A stretch of 64,000 nucleotides of DNA from Terriglobales bacterium (GTDB lineage: Bacteria; Acidobacteriota; Terriglobia; Terriglobales; Acidobacteriaceae), in the NCBI GenBank assembly GCA_035487355.1, contig DATHMF010000043.1:1-64000 (forward strand). The letters run 5' to 3'. The first letter of the stretch is position 1, and each line of letters begins with the position of its first letter. A model generated the notes under the pieces. That model did not search any database. It was not told where the DNA came from and worked only from the letters and a program-made list of their open reading frames with translations. A program made the position numbers and the translations under genes. Shown here in pieces: positions 8,331-17,737 of the stretch.

Positions 8331-9680
8331 TCAGCTTCGGAAAACTTTGGGCGAGCAAATTCCGCGGGTTGCGTTCCGTGTATCTATCACGAGTTGCGAC
8401 TCGCGCACGATCTTTTCGTAATCGTAATCGGAGTGATCGGTCACGATGATCACGCAGTCGTAATGCTCAAGATTGTCGAGCGAAGCACAATCCATCCCCA
8501 GGTCATAGTGGCGGCCACGGCCTACATGGGGAAAATATGGATCGTGATAACCGACTTTTGCTCCCTGTTTTTGCAGCAGCTCAATGATGGTCAGGGCCGG
8601 CGATTCGCGCAGGTCGTCAATATCCTTCTTATAGGCAACGCCCAGCACCAGGATCTGCGCACCATTGATGGTTTTCCTTTGCTGGTTCAACGCCGAACTC
8701 ACGGTTGTAACGACATGATATGGCATTGCCGTGTTGATCTCGCCCGCCAGTTCGATGAAGCGTGTGTGGAAGTCAAACTGTTTCGCCTTCCAGGAAAGAT
8801 AGAATGGGTCAATGGGAATGCAATGCCCGCCCAAGCCCGGCCCCGGATAGAACGGCTGGAAGCCAAATGGTTTGGTCGAGGCTGCCTGGATCACCTCCCA
8901 AATATCAATCCCCATGCGCAGTGACAGCAGCTTTAGTTCGTTCACCAGCGCGATGTTCACGCAGCGGTAAATGTTCTCCAGCAGCTTGGTCATCTCGGCT
9001 ACAGCCGGCGTGGAGACTCGCACGACATGGTTGAAGATCGCCCCGTAAAGTGCGGCGGCCGACTCGGTAGCAGTGGGATTCAATCCGCCCACAACCTTGG
9101 GAATGTCGCGCCGCGCTACGCTGTCGTTGCCGGGGTCTTCCCGCTCCGGCGAAAACGCTATCAAGAATTCATTCGGCGCGGCGGTCTCCCCGCGCGCAGC
9201 TTTTAGACCCGAGAGATTGTTTTTCTCAAGAATTGGGACCAGCACTTCTTCGGTGGTTCCCGGATACGTCGTACTTTCCAGCACAATCAATTGCTCTGCA
9301 CGCAGATGGGGTGCGATGGCTTCGGCCGTAGCCGTGATGTAGCTGAGGTCAGGCTGGTGGAATTCATCCAAAGGAGTCGGCACACAGATGATGACCGCAT
9401 CCATCTCGCTGATGTGGCTGTAATCGGCGGTGGCCCAGAAACTTTGCCGCCTGGCCGCCTGAATGTCTGTTGGTGGAATGCGGAAGATGTAAGACTCCCC
9501 ATTGCAAAGCGCCGAGACCTTACGGACATCAATATCAAAGCCGGTCACACGGAAACGTTGCTCGGAAAACAGCAGTGCCAGAGGCAGGCCGACGTATCCC
9601 AGGCCGATGACTCCGACACGTGCCGTGCGGTTGTCAATCTTGGTATTGAGATTTTCAGAGATCACTATTGAAGTGTTCAT
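8331..9680 (-). CDS. UDP-N-acetyl-hexosamine 6-dehydrogenase family (WbpA/WecC/TviB-like)
   Basis: This is a nucleotide-sugar dehydrogenase of about 449 residues. The Rossmann NAD motif GVIGLGYVGLPLA is near the N-terminus, the middle domain carries the conserved ESTTYPGTTEE block, and the catalytic Cys lies in GGHCIPIDPFYL. The C-terminal UDP-binding domain has VLGVAYKKDIDDLRESPA. The HC form of the Cys motif and the overall wording fit UDP-GlcNAc/ManNAc dehydrogenases that make uronic acids for capsules. I chose ATG 9680 because AGGTGA sits about 8 bases upstream; an upstream GTG (9692) overlaps the preceding stop as GTGA. It would supply an acidic HexNAcA unit to the EPS. Confidence 0.88.
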   Translation of the reverse strand: MNTSIVISENLNTKIDNRTARVGVIGLGYVGLPLALLFSEQRFRVTGFDIDVRKVSALCNGESYIFRIPPTDIQAARRQSFWATADYSHISEMDAVIICVPTPLDEFHQPDLSYITATAEAIAPHLRAEQLIVLESTTYPGTTEEVLVPILEKNNLSGLKAARGETAAPNEFLIAFSPEREDPGNDSVARRDIPKVVGGLNPTATESAAALYGAIFNHVVRVSTPAVAEMTKLLENIYRCVNIALVNELKLLSLRMGIDIWEVIQAASTKPFGFQPFYPGPGLGGHCIPIDPFYLSWKAKQFDFHTRFIELAGEINTAMPYHVVTTVSSALNQQRKTINGAQILVLGVAYKKDIDDLRESPALTIIELLQKQGAKVGYHDPYFPHVGRGRHYDLGMDCASLDNLEHYDCVIIVTDHSDYDYEKIVRESQLVIDTRNATRGICSPKVFRS

Positions 9681-9688
9681 AGTCAAGA

Positions 9689-11386
9689 TCACCTGTTCGC
9701 GTATGTGCTTAAAGCAGAAGTGGCAGTGGCTCTGCCTGAAGAAATGGCAGGTTCAACTCGCTTGAATCTGAACCGGCGTTTTATGCTTTCGACCCAATCC
9801 AATACAGACTGCAGTTCCAGCTCCAGCTCCCATAGATCGGAATAAAGATTTTTACGGACGAGATAGCGATGGTTGCCTGCTTTATCAGGCAGATTCTCAC
9901 CGCCAGAACAAGAAGCAACATGCGAATACACGGACGACGCCATGTTAGCAGCATCGGAAGAGATGTTGTCAGGGTTACCGAACGGGAAGGCGAAAAAGCC
10001 AACAGGCTTTCCCAGATGACCCTCCAGGTCATGCTTGGACCCAACAATCTCCCACTCTAATTTCGTTCGATCCGCAGAGCCGCAATCAAGATGCGTACGA
10101 GTGTGGCTGCCAAATTCGGCTCCTTGAGAACCCCAATATTGAATTTGGTCCCATGTCAAAGGGAGGGCACCTTTGATTCCGTGCGCCAAGTCGTGTTGGA
10201 ACTCACACTGAATTTCAACCGGTTGGGTAGTAATAAACAGTGCAACCGGAATCTCGGCCTCGTCAGCCACTGCTCGCAAATTCACGAAATTATCGGCATA
10301 GCCATCATCAAAGGTGAGCACGACGGTCGGAACCTTCACATTGCCGGAACGTAAGAGTTCGACCGCTTCGGCGAGGCTTACAATTCGATAATGTCTCCGC
10401 AAAAAGCTGACAGCTTGCCAGAAATTTTCTGTGGAAATACCCATTCGGTGCGGACGATCCGAAACGAGATGATGTGCCAGAACCAGCACGGGATAATGGC
10501 CGCGCCACCGGCGATACCAGTTTCGAGCAGAAGCGAATGGGGAAAACAACAATGTTTCCACGCTCAGCTTCCATTCTGAGCGAAAGCGCTGGCGGGAGAG
10601 CTTTGCTTGCGCAGTCTGAGTTGGCACCGGCTCGAGTTGCGTCAGGTAGGGGGAGTAGATTCTTTGTATCCACTCCATCACGACTTTGGAGGTTTTAACC
10701 TGGCTTGCAGTCTGCAGGCCAATAGCAGTTTGCAGCAGCAGATCGTCGGCTATCAGATCGCTTTTGAGCGTGATTCCTGCCAGCCCATCGTAAGGCTGCA
10801 ACGGCATTTTGAGATGAGCGATGGTGAATGCGGTCTTTGAACCTCTCGTGAAGTGTTCAATTTCGATCTGGAGACTTTCTCCCACTTTTGTTCCATTGTG
10901 ATTGTGCTCATCATAATACGCACGAATTGCACCACGTGAAGGAATTGACAATAGCTCTGAGCTCAGTGGAATATCTCCGAGCACAATGAGCAACTCTGCA
11001 TTTTGTTGGCGAATGAACTCTAAAACCTTCGCATCGCCAATGTTTTCCGCCAGCAGGAACGGCGATCCGGCCTGGCCACACTTCTCGGCTAACCTCTCAA
11101 CTGTGAATTTTCTTGCGCCGTTCAGATTACGCGGTGCGCCGTGGGTCCACCACAACACCCAATGCATGAATTCTTCAACCAGAGAATAGAACCAATGCTT
11201 CGCTCTTGTAGCGCCGTCCGCAATGCGCTGTTGCGCAAGTGGGAGTTTTTGCATGGGCCGTTGCACGATTCCGCAGATTTCCACGCCTGGTATCTCGTGT
11301 GTGACCCGACGAGCGATCTTCCAGACACGTAAAGGACGGACGTTAGATACAAGCAAGATGCGAGCGGGGTTCATTCGAGCCGTCAT
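9689..11386 (-). CDS. Polysaccharide deacetylase with formyltransferase-like N-terminal domain
   Basis: In this 565-residue protein the C-terminal half is a NodB-type carbohydrate esterase (CE4-like). LTFDDGYADN carries the catalytic/metal Asp pair, GSHTRTH is the His metal-ligand motif, and AFPFGNPDN matches a later NodB motif. The N-terminal about 240 residues read like a Formyl_trans_N fold (AELLIVLGDIPLSSELLSIP resembles the LIVVxGYxxILP block), but the usual HPSLLP/catalytic region is altered (YYDEHNHNG). It may deacetylate N-acetyl sugars of the EPS. ATG 11386 overlaps the preceding HAD stop (ATGA). The NodB call is firm, the N-terminal call moderate. Confidence 0.82.
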   Translation of the reverse strand: MTARMNPARILLVSNVRPLRVWKIARRVTHEIPGVEICGIVQRPMQKLPLAQQRIADGATRAKHWFYSLVEEFMHWVLWWTHGAPRNLNGARKFTVERLAEKCGQAGSPFLLAENIGDAKVLEFIRQQNAELLIVLGDIPLSSELLSIPSRGAIRAYYDEHNHNGTKVGESLQIEIEHFTRGSKTAFTIAHLKMPLQPYDGLAGITLKSDLIADDLLLQTAIGLQTASQVKTSKVVMEWIQRIYSPYLTQLEPVPTQTAQAKLSRQRFRSEWKLSVETLLFSPFASARNWYRRWRGHYPVLVLAHHLVSDRPHRMGISTENFWQAVSFLRRHYRIVSLAEAVELLRSGNVKVPTVVLTFDDGYADNFVNLRAVADEAEIPVALFITTQPVEIQCEFQHDLAHGIKGALPLTWDQIQYWGSQGAEFGSHTRTHLDCGSADRTKLEWEIVGSKHDLEGHLGKPVGFFAFPFGNPDNISSDAANMASSVYSHVASCSGGENLPDKAGNHRYLVRKNLYSDLWELELELQSVLDWVESIKRRFRFKRVEPAISSGRATATSALSTYANR

Positions 11387-12045
11387 TGAATTTCAAGCAA
11401 AGACTTCTGTATCTGGCCCAGCGAAGCATTTAAGAAGTTGAGGAATACGCGCTCTGCACCCGCTTCGCGGAGTGCTTTCGCTCGGTGATGGTCTGCGATT
11501 CCTAGACATTTCATGCCGGCGGCCCTTGCTGCCTGAACTCCGGAAACAGAATCCTCAAAAACCAGTGATTCGAATGATTGAATCTGCAATTGCGCAGCCG
11601 CTTTACGGAAAATCGCGGGGTGCGGCTTGCCTATAGCGACGTCATCTCCGGTTACCACAGTCGCAAAGTAATCTCGCAGCCGCAGAGAATCCAGAATGTT
11701 ATGCACTCGCCTGGAGCTGCCACTGGATGCCAAAGCTATTGGAATGCCAGTGCTATGGAGTTCATCAAGTAGCTGTTGCACTCCTGCAATCATTTGTAGA
11801 TTTTGTACTTCCTCTTGAAATAGCCTGTCCTTCTCGTCACCATATGCCTGAACCTGATCGTCGGTCAGGTCACCGAAAAAATATCGCAAGATCTCCGCTT
11901 TCTTCCTGCCATCCCGAATAAATTCAAGCTCTGCGTCGGTTACTGATCTGCCCTTCGACAGCAGAAACTTTCTCCAGACCCTCATGTGGCTGGGATGGCT
12001 ATCTACAACGACTCCATCCATATCAAAGATCACGCCCTTGATCAT
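11383..12045 (-). CDS. HAD-superfamily hydrolase (beta-phosphoglucomutase-like)
   Basis: The 220-residue HAD subfamily IA protein has motif I DMDGVVVDSH, motif II ASSGSS, the Lys in IGKPHPAIFRKAA, and motif IV FEDSVSGVQAA. A helical cap is inserted between motifs I and II. These enzymes hydrolyse or isomerise phosphosugars. It lies 14 bp after the sugar nucleotidyltransferase. It could provide a phosphatase step in nucleotide-sugar synthesis, for example the heptose-bisphosphate step otherwise done by GmhB, but it is not a recognisable GmhB. Substrate unknown. Confidence 0.85.
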   Translation of the reverse strand: MIKGVIFDMDGVVVDSHPSHMRVWRKFLLSKGRSVTDAELEFIRDGRKKAEILRYFFGDLTDDQVQAYGDEKDRLFQEEVQNLQMIAGVQQLLDELHSTGIPIALASSGSSRRVHNILDSLRLRDYFATVVTGDDVAIGKPHPAIFRKAAAQLQIQSFESLVFEDSVSGVQAARAAGMKCLGIADHHRAKALREAGAERVFLNFLNASLGQIQKSLLEIQ

Positions 12046-12059
12046 AGGTGACTCTCCTA

Positions 12060-12764
12060 TTACGCCGAAGCGCCTGAACCCGGCCAGGTTAATTGTGCGT
12101 TCCGGTAACTGGCCGGAGTTCCCACATCCAAGAGATACTCGGAAATGGGATAAGCGGCTATTCTTCCAACCAACTTAGGCAACACGTCGAAACCAATGTC
12201 AGCAGGAATTCGATGCGGGATCGCATCAAAGATCAGCGGAGTTGCGACCAGAATTCCGGAAAAAGCAAGATTGCCGGAAGGGTTCGCCGGCTTTTCGGTA
12301 AATTCTTGAACCACATTTTCGCTATCAACGGTTACGATGCCACACTGCTCGGGGTTAGGGACCTCGTAGACTCCCATGGTTGCTATCAGGTTTCTCTGGC
12401 GATGAAACTCCAACATGTGTGTGAGATTCATGTTGGTCAAGACGTCGCCGTAAAAGATCCAAAAATCCCGCTCGTCCTTGACCCAATCGCGGTTTTCCAG
12501 CAAAGTTCCTGCGCTTCCGAGCAGAACTTCTTCCTCTTTGATGTGCACACCGATACCCTTACTGTGCTCTCTGAGAAACTCTTTTACTATGCCTGGATAA
12601 GAATGGGTATTCACCAGGATTTCGCCAATGCCGTGCCGGCGACACAGTTCAAGCCAGATCGCCAATAGAGGTATGCTCTGAATTGAAACCAGGCACTTGG
12701 GAATTATGTCTGTCAGCGGCCGTAAACGTTCGCCCTTGCCTGCTGCCAGTAGGAAAGCTTTCAT
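12060..12764 (-). CDS. Sugar-1-phosphate nucleotidyltransferase (HddC/RfbA-like family)
   Basis: This 234-residue NTP_transferase-fold protein has the signature LAAGKGERLRPLTDIIPKCL at residues 5-24, GSAGTLLEN (base/sugar binding), FYGDVLTN (metal-binding Asp) and FTEKP (sugar-binding Glu-Lys). The length suits short HddC/MurU-type enzymes rather than full RmlA/GalU. With GmhA and HddA in the same locus, a GDP-D-glycero-alpha-D-manno-heptose role is plausible but not proven. It is cotranscribed with the HAD phosphatase. Confidence 0.83.
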   Translation of the reverse strand: MKAFLLAAGKGERLRPLTDIIPKCLVSIQSIPLLAIWLELCRRHGIGEILVNTHSYPGIVKEFLREHSKGIGVHIKEEEVLLGSAGTLLENRDWVKDERDFWIFYGDVLTNMNLTHMLEFHRQRNLIATMGVYEVPNPEQCGIVTVDSENVVQEFTEKPANPSGNLAFSGILVATPLIFDAIPHRIPADIGFDVLPKLVGRIAAYPISEYLLDVGTPASYRNAQLTWPGSGASA

Positions 12765-12826
12765 ACGATGTACTTGAAAGCGATGGAGAATGTGACAAGA
12801 TCTGAAAGAGTCGTGGCTATCCGCTT

Positions 12827-14350
12827 TTACCCGGAAACTCCAAGCGCCGGGTGAAGTTTAGGCAGCAACAATGCTCTGTCTTCTGGAGTCAACCACACTA
12901 CCCACGCGCATGCCGTGGCCACGGTCAACGTGAACAAGCCCATGGCGATCCAGCGCAACAGCATGGGGCCGGGCATCATGAAGTGAATCGCCCATCCCGT
13001 CGTCAGCACCGCAGCAGCCACCACGGCAAAGCCAAACCAGAAACGGCGGGCAAACGCGCCGTAAGGCTCGCCGATGATTTGGCACGAGGCCTTGATCACA
13101 AAATGATAACAACCCACGGCTTCACCGAGCGTCAGTCCCACAGGCACAGCCCAAATGCCCAGAGGTTTTATCAAGGCTGCGACCAGACCAATGCCTATAA
13201 TTGCGGCGAAGAAGTAGCCAATCGCCTGGACTTTATGCCGGTTGGTTGCAGTAGCCACTGTCGAACTTGCAGCCCAAGGGGTTTGGAACGCCACTAAAAC
13301 CAGGAACAGGCGCAACAGCATTGCATCAGGCTCAATACGGCCGCGGGTCCACATATTGATGATCTGAGGACCCTCGTACCAGATACTGGCAACCAGTGCC
13401 AGGGTAATGGCGCCGGTACCTGCGACGACCATGCGGTGAACTTTGCGCAGTTTTTCAAATTCACCCAGAGCTTCCATCCGGGCAAAATCAGGACAAAGGG
13501 CCAAGCTGATGCTGTACAGCCCCTGACGGATCACATCAATTACAGCTTTGGAAATGGAGAGCACAGCTACCGCCAACCCTCCCATCACTGCTGAGATCAA
13601 GAGAATACTGCCCTGGTAGGCGATCAAATTACCGACAAGGAGCAAGCAGAACAAAATGCTGGGATGAGTCAACTCTTTCAGGACTGAAAGCTTCGCTCCG
13701 GCAATCTCTGGAAAGAGGACGGGAAAGCGCCAGCGCACATCAAGAAGCACGAACAACGCGGTAATACCGACGGTCAGCACTTGCAGAAAGGCAATGCCAA
13801 GCATTCCTCCGCCAAAAAGCAGGACCAGCGCGGACAGCACCACTACAATTACCTGTTGCGTGTTTGCAATCCATTGTGAACGCGCCAGATTGCCCATGGT
13901 TTGATAGGTGGCAGTGATAAGGCGCATGGGCATCGTCCACATCACATAAGCGGCAAGCAAAATAATCACCAGTGTCGCAATGTTGGGCCGTGTTAGTTTC
14001 AATCCGATCCAATGCGGAATTGGTAAGAGCCATGCGATGCCAGCGACGAGCAGAGTAACAGTAATAGCAAGTACAACGTAGAAGGCCAGAGCCGTATGCT
14101 GTACAGACCGATATTCCTCAAGATTCTTTCGCGCATAGGCTTGGGTAAGCCGGTTGACTACCGCTTGTTGCATTCCGATGTCTAAACTGGATAGATAGCC
14201 CACAGCGGCAAAAAGCGCCACGTACTCCCCATACAAACTCGCCGACCAGTACCTTAAGAAAAGAGGAACCAGAACCAACGAACCCACTCGAGCAATGGAG
14301 TGCCCGAAAACGATCGCGTTAGCGGCATGGAAAATGCGGCGAAACATCAC
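12827..14350 (-). CDS. Wzx-like oligosaccharide flippase
   Basis: The 507-residue integral membrane protein has about 12-14 hydrophobic segments, and the N-terminus (SIARVGSLVLVPLFLRYWSA) is typical of the polysaccharide transporter (PST/Wzx) family. Such proteins flip undecaprenyl-pyrophosphate-linked repeat units to the periplasm for polymerisation. It is the only flippase candidate in the locus and fits the Wzx/Wzy-type layout with the Wzy-like protein at 34-35 kb and the Wzz-like protein at 52-54 kb. A 267-bp gap upstream separates it from the 1027-residue fusion gene; nothing convincing is seen there. Confidence 0.85.
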   Translation of the reverse strand: MMFRRIFHAANAIVFGHSIARVGSLVLVPLFLRYWSASLYGEYVALFAAVGYLSSLDIGMQQAVVNRLTQAYARKNLEEYRSVQHTALAFYVVLAITVTLLVAGIAWLLPIPHWIGLKLTRPNIATLVIILLAAYVMWTMPMRLITATYQTMGNLARSQWIANTQQVIVVVLSALVLLFGGGMLGIAFLQVLTVGITALFVLLDVRWRFPVLFPEIAGAKLSVLKELTHPSILFCLLLVGNLIAYQGSILLISAVMGGLAVAVLSISKAVIDVIRQGLYSISLALCPDFARMEALGEFEKLRKVHRMVVAGTGAITLALVASIWYEGPQIINMWTRGRIEPDAMLLRLFLVLVAFQTPWAASSTVATATNRHKVQAIGYFFAAIIGIGLVAALIKPLGIWAVPVGLTLGEAVGCYHFVIKASCQIIGEPYGAFARRFWFGFAVVAAAVLTTGWAIHFMMPGPMLLRWIAMGLFTLTVATACAWVVWLTPEDRALLLPKLHPALGVSG

Positions 14351-14617
14351 AAGCTCTTGATGGTTGCGATCAAAGCTGTTTTCAAAACTCCAGCATAATC
14401 GGACGAATCCCTGTCGCAGTTGCCTGCATAGAACTCGCCAGCTCTATTGACATCCTAAGCATTCCCGCAATATCTCTTTCCAAAACAGCTCCTGGCCTGT
14501 GTAGGAGGGGGGAGTGGTAATCTGCTGCTGGAAACTTCCAAGCAACAGATCTTCTTCGGGTAGCCGTCAGGAAAGACACTTTTGGGAAACTTAGGATGTC
14601 AATACAGCTAATCCCAA

Positions 14618-17600
14618 CTACTTTCGAAAGATTGCCAGCACCGACGGGTCTATCAAATTCCGCAGCAGCAGTGAGCGAGGCTTCTGATCAGCAGCGCTGA
14701 GCAACGATACGAAAAGGCTGTTGCCATTATGTCGGATTGCCTCTACTGCCCGGCATTCATTGCAAGTGCCACCGTGAGGATGAGTGATTTTTCGGGCGAT
14801 CTGCAACAGCCCAGGCTGGTATGGAAGATCAGCGATATGGCAGCGGAGCAACCGCGCTTCGCGGCGGCACGAGACATTTCCAGGTGCGAAGCAACGATGA
14901 GCGACGCGAAACATGGCTAAGTCGGGCTCCGAATCACCAATGGCCAGCGTTTCAGCAGTTGGCACCCCTACGAAAGCCAACAGCGAAAGAAGGCCTGTGC
15001 CTTTGTTGGTCTCTTTGGCGAGAATAGCCGTATCCAGTCCTGTGTGATGCACTTGAAGCCGGTCAGCCTTCAGGCCAGCCAACAAATCCTGAATTAGAAG
15101 ATGAGGAAGCGGAATGGTTCCGCCGTTCTGGTAAGTGAACGCACGCAGCGAATATCTGTAATCGTCGTTCAGAAAAACACCGGGAATCCGTTGAAGAGCA
15201 TTCCTAACTTCCTCTAGCTGCCGTAACGATTCCGGGCTTACTAGCGCAAGTTCCTGATCACTGACTGCATCCCAAACGATGCCTCCATACTCAGCCACAC
15301 CACCCACAAAGCCGTATGATCGGCAATACTGCTTCACTTCTTGCAGCGTGCGGGCCGTATTTACAGCAATTGCAAATCCATGGGAATGGAGCAAGGAGAC
15401 CGCTTTGATGCCTGCAGCCGTGGTGGAAGGGAAACCAAAAACCATTCTATCCAGCACGCCGTCAATATCTGTCACTACAAGAGGGGTAGACCAGCGAACT
15501 TCGCGTGGACGCCGACACAGCTTGCCGCATTCTCTAATAGTTTCCCTAACCATGAAATTCCAGGCGGAAACATATTGCCGATGAAATTCACTGCGCCGTG
15601 ACAGAAGCCCGGAATTCTGCAGACCAAGTGTAGCCAGATTTTGGCCCCACATCCCTGCCAGCAGCTTATTGAGGAAAACCCGTTCCTCGACATTGACATC
15701 GCCGCTTTGCTTCGCATAGCTGCGGATGAGGTGCCCAGATTCCTCATCCGAAAGCTCAAATTGAAAAATTGCGTCAGCAAGATCATAGGCGGGATCGGTC
15801 ATCCCAAGCTCGTTCTTTCCCTGGCAATGATGTTCGAAATCGGTCTTCATCAGCCTGGAGCCGGCGAAGATCCATTCACCGGGCGACATTTTGCTGTCAG
15901 TCATGACAGAAGCGGAACAGTTTTGATGTGACAGTTGGCGTTGAATTCGAGAGCGCTTTAAAGCAGCTACCATCCTCGAGTTGTAGGCCCGACTCAGAGA
16001 GTTCGCCAATATTTCGAAGCCCTTGTGACGACCTTCATTAGCCAAATCTGGCGTGGGATTGTTGCCAAAACTCAGGTCCCGCGTTCGCGCAGCAACATAC
16101 GACGCAAGAGACTCGATCAACGATTCACGATCTTGAGCAACAACTTGCGGCAGTTCCCTTTTGGGAATCCACTCTGTGTATAGGACCCCGTCACGCAGGC
16201 CTAGTACCGGAGGAATGAAATTTGCCAGTTTTTCTCCGGCCACAAGTGCGTGGTAGCCCAGCCATCCCCACCCAACACTCTTGGCGAGCACATAGCGAAC
16301 CTCGCTGTCACCGGCAGCATCGCTCAGATGCACTTCGTAAATCCGCTTGAGGCGTACGTCCACTCTCTCGGGTGACTCCGCTCGCCACCTCTGGTTCAAT
16401 TCCTGTATCTTTGGGTCGAGATCGGAATTCGCCACAACGCGGACCTTTGCATAACCACGAGCTTTGAAATATTTCTCGAGCCAGGCTCCGACCACACTCG
16501 AATCGAGCAATCGTTGCTTGTAACGTTCTGCTGGCTCCAGGGTAATGACATTCATTTTTCGAAGAGACTGGAAAGTGTGTGAGTCTCTCCATTTGGGGAA
16601 TGCGGGTTCCACTGGATTCAACACCACGATGTCTTCATCGGAAAAACCTGTCTGGCGAAGCAGTTCGATTGCATGAGCGAGAGTTTGTCCGGAATGAATT
16701 GATTCGTCAATAATCAGTACCCGTGCTTTCTTTTGTGCAGCCTGCCGAAGCGCAGCTTGCTCCCACAAAGCGAGAGCTTTTCTGGGACGAACCGCCAGCC
16801 AATCCGTCTCTTGAAGCCAATCGCTAAGATAAGCACACAGCAGCGGAGCTAAAAAAGATCCAGCGGTACGCAGCCCCATAACCATGGCGGGGCGTTTCCG
16901 TTCGGGGAAAGCTGTAACAAATTTTCGTCCCAGTTCAAGACAATCGAAAGGAGCAAAGTCTCGAGAGCGAAAAAAAGCAGGGACTTTGGGGCGACGGCTC
17001 CATAGAGATCGAGGAAATTTGGGGGGCAGCAAGCTTACTACCCGATTGCGCTCTTGCAAAAGAACAACATGGTCTGGCTTGGGGGCAATCAATGCGTGTC
17101 TTAGAAATTGAGTTACAGCGGCTCCCCATGCCTGTCTCCAGTGAAGTAGCCGAGACAACGATGCCGCGCGTAGCCGGCCCACACCATCAAACAGCTCTTT
17201 CACAGCGCGAACGCCAAGATTAGCGAATGGCAGGACATGGCCAATCTTGGAGAAATCGTAGATATTGCCTAGCAGGTGGTCGTCAATTGTGTCTGTTATC
17301 GTGCAAGCGAGCAGAAAAATATTCATGATTACTTCAGATCTCTGCCAGTTATCCTGCGCCTGGTCTAACTTGCTCAATTCTTCTGCGAGATGACCCACCA
17401 CTTCCGAGACAGTAGGAAAGGCGTTGAGACACCAGGGATATTGACTATAGAAGTGGGCCTCCTCCGCTAGAAGCGTTGAAGGGAGTGGTTCACGGGCTTG
17501 CGAGACAAGTCTAATTTTTCCGCTCGCAGAACCTTCGCTTACCGCAACTCGAGCATGCTCTAGTACATGCAATCCGGGGTCTTGTGCACAGATAGCGGAT

Positions 17601-17701
17601 TCTTCCAAGGAAAAGGTTCTGGAAAGATCAAAACCTACCTGGAGGCCATTAGCAACTTGCTCTTTAAATTTGTATGTTTTGTTCATGTGTTTTTGTTTCA
17701 C
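14618..17701 (-). CDS. Three-domain fusion: phosphoribosyltransferase-like, kinase-like and HAD phosphatase
   Basis: In this 1027-residue protein a helical N-terminus (about 80-210) leads into a PRTase-like domain. Its PRPP-loop motif VLIIDESIHSGQT is at about 328-340. The middle (about 450-660) resembles an aminoglycoside/choline-kinase fold: AKSVGWG in the N-lobe, catalytic-type Asp in TDSKMSPGEW, and KTDFEHH plus TDPAYDLADA in the C-lobe. The C-terminal third (about 738-990) is a Cof/sucrose-phosphatase-like HAD domain: VVTDIDGVLD, a VNTARTL block, and AIGDSEPDLAMF. Near the end is a Cys-rich GGTCNEC. GTG 17701 and ATG 17686 are both possible starts; neither has a clear Shine-Dalgarno. It follows two hydrolases and the NRPS genes. 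The domains suggest transfer, phosphorylation and dephosphorylation of a ribosyl or sugar-phosphate group. The reaction is unknown. Confidence 0.75.
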   Translation of the reverse strand: MKQKHMNKTYKFKEQVANGLQVGFDLSRTFSLEESAICAQDPGLHVLEHARVAVSEGSASGKIRLVSQAREPLPSTLLAEEAHFYSQYPWCLNAFPTVSEVVGHLAEELSKLDQAQDNWQRSEVIMNIFLLACTITDTIDDHLLGNIYDFSKIGHVLPFANLGVRAVKELFDGVGRLRAASLSRLLHWRQAWGAAVTQFLRHALIAPKPDHVVLLQERNRVVSLLPPKFPRSLWSRRPKVPAFFRSRDFAPFDCLELGRKFVTAFPERKRPAMVMGLRTAGSFLAPLLCAYLSDWLQETDWLAVRPRKALALWEQAALRQAAQKKARVLIIDESIHSGQTLAHAIELLRQTGFSDEDIVVLNPVEPAFPKWRDSHTFQSLRKMNVITLEPAERYKQRLLDSSVVGAWLEKYFKARGYAKVRVVANSDLDPKIQELNQRWRAESPERVDVRLKRIYEVHLSDAAGDSEVRYVLAKSVGWGWLGYHALVAGEKLANFIPPVLGLRDGVLYTEWIPKRELPQVVAQDRESLIESLASYVAARTRDLSFGNNPTPDLANEGRHKGFEILANSLSRAYNSRMVAALKRSRIQRQLSHQNCSASVMTDSKMSPGEWIFAGSRLMKTDFEHHCQGKNELGMTDPAYDLADAIFQFELSDEESGHLIRSYAKQSGDVNVEERVFLNKLLAGMWGQNLATLGLQNSGLLSRRSEFHRQYVSAWNFMVRETIRECGKLCRRPREVRWSTPLVVTDIDGVLDRMVFGFPSTTAAGIKAVSLLHSHGFAIAVNTARTLQEVKQYCRSYGFVGGVAEYGGIVWDAVSDQELALVSPESLRQLEEVRNALQRIPGVFLNDDYRYSLRAFTYQNGGTIPLPHLLIQDLLAGLKADRLQVHHTGLDTAILAKETNKGTGLLSLLAFVGVPTAETLAIGDSEPDLAMFRVAHRCFAPGNVSCRREARLLRCHIADLPYQPGLLQIARKITHPHGGTCNECRAVEAIRHNGNSLFVSLLSAADQKPRSLLLRNLIDPSVLAIFRK

Positions 17702-17737
17702 ATAAATTGTGATTGGATTACAGGCGTGAAGTGGAGA

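Noticed and set aside
14382..14579. Possible 65-residue minus-strand gene between the flippase and the fusion protein
   Set aside because: No conserved features and no start signal; treated as intergenic.
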